This document shows, one piece after another, positions 27,958-34,905 of a stretch of DNA of 64,000 bases (the stretch's first letter is position 1; every line of letters starts with the position of its first letter). Source of the stretch: DASQPR01 sp963836775. Its GTDB lineage: Bacteria > Actinomycetota > Actinomycetes > Mycobacteriales > Micromonosporaceae. The stretch lies in the NCBI GenBank assembly GCA_963836775.1, contig CAWIKR010000002.1, forward strand, positions 620,001 to 684,000, read 5' to 3'. Under the pieces are notes generated by a model. The model was given only the letters and a program-made list of their open reading frames with translations, was not told the origin of the DNA and did not search any database. A program made the translations under genes and the position numbers.

Positions 27958-28893
27958 ATGGCTGATCCGGATCTGGTCCGCGCGCACGAAGATGTCCAGG
28001 CACTGTCCACCGCGCGGCGCCGCCTGGCCAACTGTGGCCAGCAGCTGTCCCAGGTGGAAGCGGCGGTGGCGGTGCTGCAGCGGCAGCACGCAAAGGAACG
28101 CGCCGATGTCGATGTGCTCAACCGCACCAGCCTGCGCCGGGTCTTGACGAAGCTGGCCGGCAACCACGACGAGAAGCTGGCCGCGGAAGAGGCGGAGGCG
28201 GCCGCGGTGGGCATCCGGCTGGACGGGCAGCGGGCTCGGCTGGCGCAGATCCGTGGTGATCGGGATGCCCTGCAACAGCAGGTGAACGGGCTGGCCGACG
28301 CGCCGCAGCGGCTGGAGACCGCGCTCGCCGCCGGCCAGCAGCGCCTGATCGACGGTGGTGGGCCAAGCTCCGCCGCGATGCACAAGCTGGTCGAGCAGAT
28401 CGGCCAGAACCGTGCCGTCGAGCGCGAGCACGTGCAGGCCCGGGACGCCGGAACCAATGCCGTCGCGGCGGTCAAGCAGGTGCAGATGACGCTGCAGAAG
28501 GCGCTCGGGTGGTCCACCGGCGACATGTTCAACATGCCGTTCGCCGACTGGGCCGAGCACGACCGGCTGGACGAGGCGGCCGCGATGTGCTGGCAGGCGC
28601 AGGGTCTGATCGACGTGTTCGCGCGGGAGATGGCCGACGTCGCGTTGGACGTGTCCGTACGCATGCCGGAAGTAGACACCCGCCGATTCGCCGACATGTT
28701 CTTCGACAACATCATCACCGACTCGATGCGGCACCAGCGGATCCAGGAAACCGTCGACTATGTCAACCGGGTCGAGCGATACCTCAACGGCCTGCTCAAC
28801 GAGGTCGGCGTACGCCTGGCCCGGATCAAGTCCACCGCCCAGTCCCTGGAAGACCAGCGCCGCACGCTGCTCGGGCTGGGCGACACCGCCTAG
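27958..28893 (+). CDS. Conserved hypothetical coiled-coil protein
   Basis: Not recognised. A 311-residue soluble protein with long heptad-like helices at about 5-160 (LSTARRRLANCGQQLSQVEA; RLAQIRGDRDALQQQVNGL), a middle segment rich in aromatic residues (FNMPFADWAEHD, about 190) and a C-terminal helical region with YVNRVERYLNGLL. No catalytic motif stands out. The next gene, a cyclase, begins 9 bp after its stop, so the two are probably co-expressed. Confidence 0.7.
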   Translation: MADPDLVRAHEDVQALSTARRRLANCGQQLSQVEAAVAVLQRQHAKERADVDVLNRTSLRRVLTKLAGNHDEKLAAEEAEAAAVGIRLDGQRARLAQIRGDRDALQQQVNGLADAPQRLETALAAGQQRLIDGGGPSSAAMHKLVEQIGQNRAVEREHVQARDAGTNAVAAVKQVQMTLQKALGWSTGDMFNMPFADWAEHDRLDEAAAMCWQAQGLIDVFAREMADVALDVSVRMPEVDTRRFADMFFDNIITDSMRHQRIQETVDYVNRVERYLNGLLNEVGVRLARIKSTAQSLEDQRRTLLGLGDTA

Positions 28894-28902
28894 GTTCTCG
28901 GT

Positions 28903-29814
28903 ATGACCGACTTCCGTGCCAGTTTCGACGCCGATATCACCTTCGCCAACGGCGGCGGCCTGCAGGCCCAGGGATTCCGGCTGGACATCCCCGGCGAGAC
29001 CATTGCCGAGCCTGATCTCGCTGCCCTGTTCGTCCGCCACCTCGGGCTGCTGATGGTGGACCGGGTGAGGCTTGCCAACGTCGAGGTGTTCGCGGAGCCG
29101 CACAAGGGATCGCGAGGTGGCCCTGCTGCCGGTGCGACCGGCGGCACCGAAACCCGGCTGGTCGAGCTGAACCATGTGATCGAGGCCGGAATGACCACCT
29201 ATCCGGGCCTGCCGGTGCCGGTCATCCGGCCGCATCTGACGTTTGAGGCGTCGCGGTCGGTGTACGCAGCCGGAACCGAGTTCGCGATGGACATCATCGA
29301 GATGATCGGCAACACCGGCACCTACGTGGACGCGCCGTCGCACCGCTGGGCCGGCGGCGCCGACCTGTCCGGAGTTCCTCTGGAGTCGGTCGCCGACCTG
29401 GACACCGTGGTGGTGCGCTTGACCGGGGGCGCCGAGCGCGGCATCGAGCCGCTGACCCTGGCGCCGTTCGACGTGGCCGGCAAGGCGGTGCTGCTGCACA
29501 CCGGCTGGGATCGGCACTGGCGCACCGACGCGTACGGCATCGACGCCCCGTTCCTCACCGGAGCCGCGGCCCAGTATCTCGTCGACGCGGGTGTCCGCCT
29601 CGTCGGCATCGACTCGTTGAACATCGACAATGCCGTGCCGGGCGGCGATCGGCCGGCGCACTCGATCCTGCTCGCGGCCGGTGTCCCGGTGCTGGAGCAC
29701 CTGACCGGGCTGGACCAGCTGCCGGCGTACGGTGCCCGGCTGCACGCGGCGCCGCTGCGGATCCGCGACTTCGGCACCAGTCCGGTGCGGGCCTACGCGA
29801 TCATCCCGGCATAA
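28903..29814 (+). CDS. Cyclase/kynurenine formamidase-family protein with extra N-terminal domain
   Basis: A 303-residue protein. Residues 1-75 form a separate small domain (ADITFANGGGLQAQGFRLDI, then LFVRHLGLLMVDRVRLANV), followed by a cyclase domain from ETRLVELNHVIEAGMTTYPG. The metal motif of the family, HxGTHxDxPxH, reads here NTGTYVDAPSH (about residues 137-147): the first two His are replaced by Asn and Tyr while Asp and the last His remain. The protein may bind metal differently or not be a hydrolase. It is coupled to the coiled-coil gene. Confidence 0.75.
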   Translation: MTDFRASFDADITFANGGGLQAQGFRLDIPGETIAEPDLAALFVRHLGLLMVDRVRLANVEVFAEPHKGSRGGPAAGATGGTETRLVELNHVIEAGMTTYPGLPVPVIRPHLTFEASRSVYAAGTEFAMDIIEMIGNTGTYVDAPSHRWAGGADLSGVPLESVADLDTVVVRLTGGAERGIEPLTLAPFDVAGKAVLLHTGWDRHWRTDAYGIDAPFLTGAAAQYLVDAGVRLVGIDSLNIDNAVPGGDRPAHSILLAAGVPVLEHLTGLDQLPAYGARLHAAPLRIRDFGTSPVRAYAIIPA

Positions 29815-29882
29815 CCGCGCCCGTCGACGGATCCATTCGGTCCGCTCCCGCGTCCAAGCTGAGGACCGGAGGGAGCGGGTTG

Positions 29883-30884
29883 ATGTCGTTAACGCTATCG
29901 GTGACACGCCGGGCCGCGATCATCGCGATCGTGATGTCGACGCTGGCCGGGCTGGCCGGATGCGCCAGCAACGGCCCGCACGGAGCGCCGTCCGAGACTG
30001 GTCCCGGTGCGCCGCCGACAACGGCCGCGCCGGCCGGGCTGCAATACGGCAGCTCACTCGGCATGCAGATCCTGGTGCCGGACGACTGGAAGCACAACGA
30101 CACCGGCTGCCATCAGACCGCGGCGCCGTCACTGAATTTCGGTAATGGTCCCGCGTTGATGTGCTACACACCCACCCCGATCCACAAGGAATGGGCCACG
30201 ATCCAAGGGGATCAGTCAGCGGCTGTCGGGCACGAGTTCGAGGGCAGTGTCACTGACGTGCACGAGGCGGCGACGACCCTCGACGGGGTCGCGGCGACCC
30301 GCGGCACCGGAAAGCTGCCGAACCAGATGTACGCCGGATGGATCCGGGTGCCCGCCCGCAACGTGGACCTGCTGGTGCGGACCCGATCCGCGGCCACGAC
30401 CGCGGCGATTCTCGACAGCGCGGCGCTGGTGGACGTCGACCACCTCGGCTGCGCCACCCGAAAACCGGGCGGCACGCCGGTTCCGCCGCCGCGCGGTGCA
30501 CCGTTCATCGACCCTGGACCCAGACAGCTCGTTGTGTGCTACTACGGCAGCGAGGGCAGCACGCTCTCCAGCTCGGGCGTGGCCTCGGGAGCCAAGGCCG
30601 CCGACATCGCCGCGGCCCTCAACGCCGCACCCGACGGCCGTACGCCGGACGTGCCCGAGACACACTGCGCCTACTCGGCGTTCCCGCCGCGCACCGACGC
30701 GATCCTCTACGCCTACGGTTCGGACGGCACGGCCCGCCGGATCGACGCGGCGTTTTCGGCCTGCACCGACCGCGGGCTGTTCAACGGGAGCGCGTACAAG
30801 AAGATCGATGTTGATCTTGTGGGGAAGTTCATGACCATGGCCTCGGCCAGCTATGCGATCGGAGAAATCCCATCCGGGAAGTAA
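29883..30884 (+). CDS. Predicted lipoprotein, hypothetical
   Basis: A 333-residue protein with a basic n-region, a hydrophobic stretch and lipobox LAGLAGC at about 18-24, so probably anchored outside the membrane. The mature part has no recognised domain; it contains five Cys in pairs (TGCHQ, MCYT, LGCA, VCYY, THCAYS) that may form disulphides, and two similar halves cannot be excluded. ATG 29883 follows GGAGGGAG at 29868-29875. A strong terminator follows. Confidence 0.65.
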   Translation: MSLTLSVTRRAAIIAIVMSTLAGLAGCASNGPHGAPSETGPGAPPTTAAPAGLQYGSSLGMQILVPDDWKHNDTGCHQTAAPSLNFGNGPALMCYTPTPIHKEWATIQGDQSAAVGHEFEGSVTDVHEAATTLDGVAATRGTGKLPNQMYAGWIRVPARNVDLLVRTRSAATTAAILDSAALVDVDHLGCATRKPGGTPVPPPRGAPFIDPGPRQLVVCYYGSEGSTLSSSGVASGAKAADIAAALNAAPDGRTPDVPETHCAYSAFPPRTDAILYAYGSDGTARRIDAAFSACTDRGLFNGSAYKKIDVDLVGKFMTMASASYAIGEIPSGK

Positions 30885-30885
30885 G

Positions 30886-30933
30886 CGGAGGTGTCTCCGG
30901 TTATGATGGAACCGGAGACCCCTCCGTTTCTTT
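30886..30933 (+). terminator. Rho-independent terminator after the lipoprotein gene
   Basis: CGGAGGTGTCTCCGGTT (30886-30902) pairs with AACCGGAGACCCCTCCG (30910-30926), a 17-bp stem with one mismatch and a 7-base loop, followed by TTTCTTT. This is the most classical terminator in the window. It ends just before the short-chain dehydrogenase start. Confidence 0.9.
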
Positions 30934-30944
30934 GGGAGCCGATC

Positions 30945-31775
30945 ATGAGCACTCCGTTCTTCGACACTCCGGCGGATGACTCGCCGGACATCGACATCAC
31001 CCCCGTCTGGAGCACCGGCGGGCAACTGGCCGGAACCGTCGCGCTGGTCACCGGCGCGTCCAGCGGCATCGGTGCGGCCACCGCGGTGGCACTGGCGGAC
31101 CGCGGTGCTGCGGTCGCCCTGGCGGCCCGGCGCCGGGACCGCCTGGAGAAGCTGGCCAGCTCGATCCAGGAGCGTGGCGGGACGGCAGTCGTCATCGAGG
31201 CCGACATCACTGACGAGCAGCAGGCCCGGCAGGCCGTTGATCTCACCATTGCCGAACTCGGCCGGCTCGACACGCTGATCAACAACGCCGGCGTGATGCT
31301 GCTCGGTCCGGCCGCGGGTGCACCGCTGAGTGAGTGGCAGCGGATGGTCGACCTGAACGTGATGGGCCTGCTCTACACCGCTCACGCCGCACTGCCGCAC
31401 CTGCTCACCGCCGCCGAGAGCGATCCGCGCCGAGTCGCCGACATGGTGAACGTCAGCTCGGTCGCGGGCCGGATCGCGCGCGCCGGTCGGGGCGTCTACA
31501 ACCTGACCAAGCACGGCATCGGCGCGTTCAGCGAGGCACTGCGCCAGGAAGTCACCCGCAAACACGTGCGCGTCTCGCTGATCGAGCCGGGCGCCACCGA
31601 CACTGAGCTGGCCGGCCACAACCGGGACGAGATCCTGGACGCGATGCGCGGCCAGGTCACCGGTGTACAGCCGATGAGCGCCCAGGACGTCGCCGACGCG
31701 ATCCTCTACATCGTCACCCGGCCCCGGCACGTGGCCGTCAACGAGATCCTGATCCGGCCGACCGAGCAGGAGTAG
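30945..31775 (+). CDS. Short-chain dehydrogenase/reductase
   Basis: A 276-residue SDR: cofactor motif TGASSGIGAA (TGxxxGxG, about residues 36-45), NNAG at about 115, catalytic Ser in VNVSSVAGR, and YNLTK supplying Tyr and Lys (YxxxK). The AARRRDR stretch after strand 2 suggests NADP(H). Closest in layout to the YdfG/clavaldehyde dehydrogenase-like group. ATG 30945 is preferred over 30891 because the latter begins inside the terminator hairpin. Confidence 0.85.
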   Translation: MSTPFFDTPADDSPDIDITPVWSTGGQLAGTVALVTGASSGIGAATAVALADRGAAVALAARRRDRLEKLASSIQERGGTAVVIEADITDEQQARQAVDLTIAELGRLDTLINNAGVMLLGPAAGAPLSEWQRMVDLNVMGLLYTAHAALPHLLTAAESDPRRVADMVNVSSVAGRIARAGRGVYNLTKHGIGAFSEALRQEVTRKHVRVSLIEPGATDTELAGHNRDEILDAMRGQVTGVQPMSAQDVADAILYIVTRPRHVAVNEILIRPTEQE

Positions 31776-31884
31776 CCGGCCGCCACCCCGCGCCATGCCG
31801 CGCGCCACTCGCGGTCGCTTCCGACCCGCCGAACGCCGCCGCGCGCCACCAAGCGGAGCCGTCGTCTGTGGATGGCGGGAAGGG

Positions 31885-32439
31885 CTAGCTGCGCGGCGGC
31901 GCAAACGGCGCGCCGTGCCCGGGAATGATCTGGACCGGATTCAGTGCCAGCACCCTGTCCCGGTTGACGTGCAGCAGGTCGTTGTCCTCGGCCAGCGGAT
32001 CGTCGGCCGGGCCGTCCGCGTGCCACCACAGGTGCGTCAGGACGACCAGGCCGTCGGCCGTGTCGACCAGGGTGGAGATGTCCTCCGGGGTATGACCGGG
32101 AGTGGCCATCAGCCGGATCGACGGCGACAGCAGATAGCCGTCGGCCTCCCGGTCGTCCCACACGTCGTCCTGGTAGATCGCCCAGTGATCGTGGAAGCGT
32201 GCCTTCGGAAAGAGCGCCGCGTTCAGGGTGTGGTCCGGGTGGTGATGGCTGAAAATCACGTCGGTCACGTCGTCGACCGCGACACCGGCGGCCGCCAGCG
32301 GGTCCAGGATGGTCTCCCGAGTGGCGACCATGCCCGGGTCCACCACGACCACGGCGCCCCCGTCGCGCACCAGCGTGACCGTGCTGGCCACCCGGTTGCC
32401 GACATAGCCGTTATTGAGGACGGTGATCTCAGCGGTCAT
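31885..32439 (-). CDS. Metallo-beta-lactamase fold hydrolase
   Basis: A 184-residue MBL-fold protein with the metal motif FSHHHPDHT (HxHxDH, about residue 63), the third His in ATPGHTPED and the last in IIPGHGAPF. Both metal sites look complete. The compact size and GHTPEDIS segment resemble the MBLAC1-like hydrolases. Substrate unknown. The 109-bp stretch between it and the dehydrogenase (31776-31884) holds nothing recognisable. Confidence 0.8.
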   Translation of the reverse strand: MTAEITVLNNGYVGNRVASTVTLVRDGGAVVVVDPGMVATRETILDPLAAAGVAVDDVTDVIFSHHHPDHTLNAALFPKARFHDHWAIYQDDVWDDREADGYLLSPSIRLMATPGHTPEDISTLVDTADGLVVLTHLWWHADGPADDPLAEDNDLLHVNRDRVLALNPVQIIPGHGAPFAPPRS

Positions 32440-32464
32440 TCCGCGGATACTACGCTCACCGGGC

Positions 32465-32687
32465 GTGAGCCAATCTCCCTCGATTCGGCGCGCGACGGTC
32501 GCCGACGCGGCCGCGGTAGATCTGCTGATCCGCGATGTTGCTGACCGCGGCCTCCGACGCCGGTCGCGCCACCGGGGCGGTGCGGCTATTCCTCGGAACC
32601 GGGGCTCACAACCAGCGGGTACGCGGGTTCTATGCGCGCCACGGCCGGCGCGCCGATGACTCCATCTGGATGTCCCGCGATCTCTAG
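32465..32687 (+). pseudogene. GNAT acetyltransferase with internal deletion and frameshift
   Basis: The 5' part reads SQSPSIRRATVADAAAVDLL, a GNAT N-terminus. The 3' part in another frame reads AVRLFLGTGAHNQRVRGFYA, then RADDSIWMSRDL and a stop at 32687, a GNAT C-terminus. The acetyl-CoA-binding centre is gone: about 75 codons remain where about 150 are expected. The end overlaps the convergent membrane protein gene by 4 bp. Confidence 0.65.
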
Positions 32688-33061
32688 GCCTCCTCGGACG
32701 AATCCGGGCGAACTCCGGCGTCCAGCCGCCCCATCCGGATCAGACCGGTGACCAGCAGAACCAGGCCCAGGAAGGCGACCGCGAGCGCGATGTGGCCGGC
32801 GGCCGCGATCGCCAGGGTGGCGGCGCCGTACACCAGAATCTTGACGCCGACCACGGCGGCGCCAGAGACCGGAATGCGCGGCTTGGGCGCCGCGAACATG
32901 GCCCATAGCAGCACCGCGAGTGCGGGGGCCCCGATGCCGAAGAGGCATCGGGCCAGCAGCGAAGCGTCCATTGTGAATCCCCAGAAGGCCAGCGCGACCA
33001 CCGCGACGATCTCCAGGGCGAACAGCAGCACCAGCATGGCCGCCTTGTACATGAGCTCCAA
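32684..33061 (-). CDS. Small membrane protein, YrdB/DUF2568-like
   Basis: A 125-residue protein with four predicted transmembrane helices; the segment LARCLFGIGAPALAVLLWAM followed by FAAPKPRIP is characteristic of the YrdB/DUF2568 group. Function unknown. The stop of the methyltransferase gene lies 2 bp upstream of its start, so it may be the last gene of that transcript. Confidence 0.65.
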   Translation of the reverse strand: MELMYKAAMLVLLFALEIVAVVALAFWGFTMDASLLARCLFGIGAPALAVLLWAMFAAPKPRIPVSGAAVVGVKILVYGAATLAIAAAGHIALAVAFLGLVLLVTGLIRMGRLDAGVRPDSSEEA

Positions 33062-33062
33062 C

Positions 33063-33698
33063 CTAGCGGACGCGAGAGACCGTCACATGCTTGAAATCGG
33101 CGTCCTCCAAGTCCCGGATGACCGGAATGTCATAGCTGGCAATCTGCTCAAGCGCCTCGTGCGGCGCGTAGGCCCGGCCTGGGTCTCCGACCAGCACCTC
33201 GGCACCGGCCGAACGCGCCCGCCGCATGAAGGCGAGCATGCGGGCGGTCATGTCGCGGCTGTAGAAGACGTCGCCGGCCAGCACCACGTCCACAGCGGGC
33301 GCGGTATCCAGCAGATCGCCCAGGTGCCGGGCGAGTTCGACGTCGTTGGCCTCGGCATTGGCCGCGATCGCCGCATCGGCGAACGGATCGACCTCGTTCG
33401 CCTGCACCGCCGCGGCGCCGGCCCGGACCGCGGCGATCGCCACCAGTCCGGAGCCGGATGCCAGATCGAGTACGCGTGCCCCCCGAACCAGATCCGGATG
33501 GTCCAGGACGTAGCGGGCCAGGGCCTGCCCGCCGGCCCAGGGAAACGCCCAGAACGGCGGCGGCTGGCCGATGCCGTGCGATGACTCGGTGTGCTCCCAG
33601 AGTGCGACCACGTCGGACGCCGTATACATGACAAGTTCCGGAACGAACGGCACTGCCGCGAGCGTGGTGTGCGCGCGGACGAACTCCTCCACGATCAC
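33063..33698 (-). CDS. Class I SAM-dependent methyltransferase (Nnt1/ETFB lysine methyltransferase-like)
   Basis: A 211-residue protein: SAM motif VLDLASGSGLVAIAA (about residues 76-90), acidic loop QANEVDPFA, and post-motif VVLAGDVFYS (ADxxY/GDVFY type), as in nicotinamide or ETF-beta lysine methyltransferase relatives. The N-terminal PPPFWAFPWAGGQALARY segment is a hallmark of that group. GTG 33698 overlaps the upstream kinase stop (GTGA), indicating coupled translation. Confidence 0.75.
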   Translation of the reverse strand: MIVEEFVRAHTTLAAVPFVPELVMYTASDVVALWEHTESSHGIGQPPPFWAFPWAGGQALARYVLDHPDLVRGARVLDLASGSGLVAIAAVRAGAAAVQANEVDPFADAAIAANAEANDVELARHLGDLLDTAPAVDVVLAGDVFYSRDMTARMLAFMRRARSAGAEVLVGDPGRAYAPHEALEQIASYDIPVIRDLEDADFKHVTVSRVR

Positions 33699-34615
33699 CG
33701 AGCTTGCCAGTCGAGCCCGGCCCGGATCGCGCGTTCGGCGGCTTCGGCATGATCCAGGGTCAGGAAGCCGCGATGGATGTACTTCTTGGCGTTGAAGGCG
33801 CGCACCCAGAGCCCGGCGGCCCACGCCACCTCCCGCTCATCCGGGGACCACCAGCGGCCGACCGCGCGCTGATAGGCAACGAGAAATGCCTCCGCCTGCG
33901 TGGTCGACGAGTGCCAGGTGGCCGCGTCATATCCGGATGCCCAGACGGCCGCCGCGAGTCCCACGACGACCGCCTCCGGCGCCGCGATCGCGCTGTCCCA
34001 GTCGTGCACGACAACCGGATCCAGCCCGGACCAGCGCAGGTTGTGAGCCTCCCAGTCGCCGTGGCCGACCACCGGTTCGGCGTCATGCCGAGCCAGCCGC
34101 CGCTGGATCGCCTCGGCCAGGCCGTCCAGCCACGGCGCCCGGTCCGAGGCGTTGAGGTCCTCGGGCACATCGTCGGCGGGTGGCCACAGACTTGGATGGC
34201 TGTGATCCCACGCGGTCCACGGCGGCGCGGGTGTCAGCGACGGCAGGTCGGCCGGGCGTGGAGCGGTGGCGATCAGGCGAGCCAGCAGGCCCGCGTACGC
34301 GTCGACTGCGTGTGGTGCGCACGGATCGAGCATCTCGTCCCCGGCGACGAAGGCTTCAGCACTGACCGCCAGGCCGGGCTCGGCCGGCACCGGACCGACC
34401 AGCATCTCGGCAACCGGGAAGCCGGCATAGAACAGATGGCGCTGCACCGCGGCCCGCGCCTCCAGGGCCGGCTCGTCTGGTCTGATCTTGATCACGACCT
34501 GCCTGCCATCGTCCAGCAGCAGGCCGGTGACGTGCGAGAGATGATGCTTCTCGAACAGAATCTGGTCCGGGTGAGCACCAAGCCATCGGGCGCACCAGTC
34601 GGTCACGATATCCAC
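33695..34615 (-). CDS. Aminoglycoside phosphotransferase-family kinase
   Basis: A 306-residue APH-fold protein: ATP Lys in QVVIKIRP, catalytic loop VVGHGDWEAHNLRW (HGDxxxxN) and metal-binding HDWDSA. The family covers antibiotic kinases, choline/homoserine-type kinases and many uncharacterised proteins; this one has no strong antibiotic-kinase signature. Coupled by a 4-bp overlap to the methyltransferase gene. Confidence 0.75.
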   Translation of the reverse strand: MDIVTDWCARWLGAHPDQILFEKHHLSHVTGLLLDDGRQVVIKIRPDEPALEARAAVQRHLFYAGFPVAEMLVGPVPAEPGLAVSAEAFVAGDEMLDPCAPHAVDAYAGLLARLIATAPRPADLPSLTPAPPWTAWDHSHPSLWPPADDVPEDLNASDRAPWLDGLAEAIQRRLARHDAEPVVGHGDWEAHNLRWSGLDPVVVHDWDSAIAAPEAVVVGLAAAVWASGYDAATWHSSTTQAEAFLVAYQRAVGRWWSPDEREVAWAAGLWVRAFNAKKYIHRGFLTLDHAEAAERAIRAGLDWQAR

Positions 34616-34905
34616 GGGCCTCCCCTCGGCCGGCCACCACCTTCGCCGGGTTTTACCGGCATGCCGCCCCCGGTCCTGGCACGCCGGTGGCCCCGTCGGT
34701 CCGGAGCCGGCGCGACCGTTATGGGATCACGATCACGCAAAATCCGGCGGGGCGCTACCCGGGCCCGAATGGCGGGCGCGGCACAATGCAACCTCGGACC
34801 GCGGACCCCTGGGCCGCCGGACCCCTCTGCACCACCGGATACCCGGATCTTCCAGCCGGTAACCGGCGGGCGGCACCGACCGACTGATTGGCGAAAGGCG
34901 ACATC

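Noticed and set aside
27910..29907. 665-codon minus-strand open frame across the coiled-coil and cyclase genes
   Set aside because: Composition is His/Gln/Arg/Gly-rich shadow sequence with no domain; the plus-strand genes have recognisable starts and spacing.
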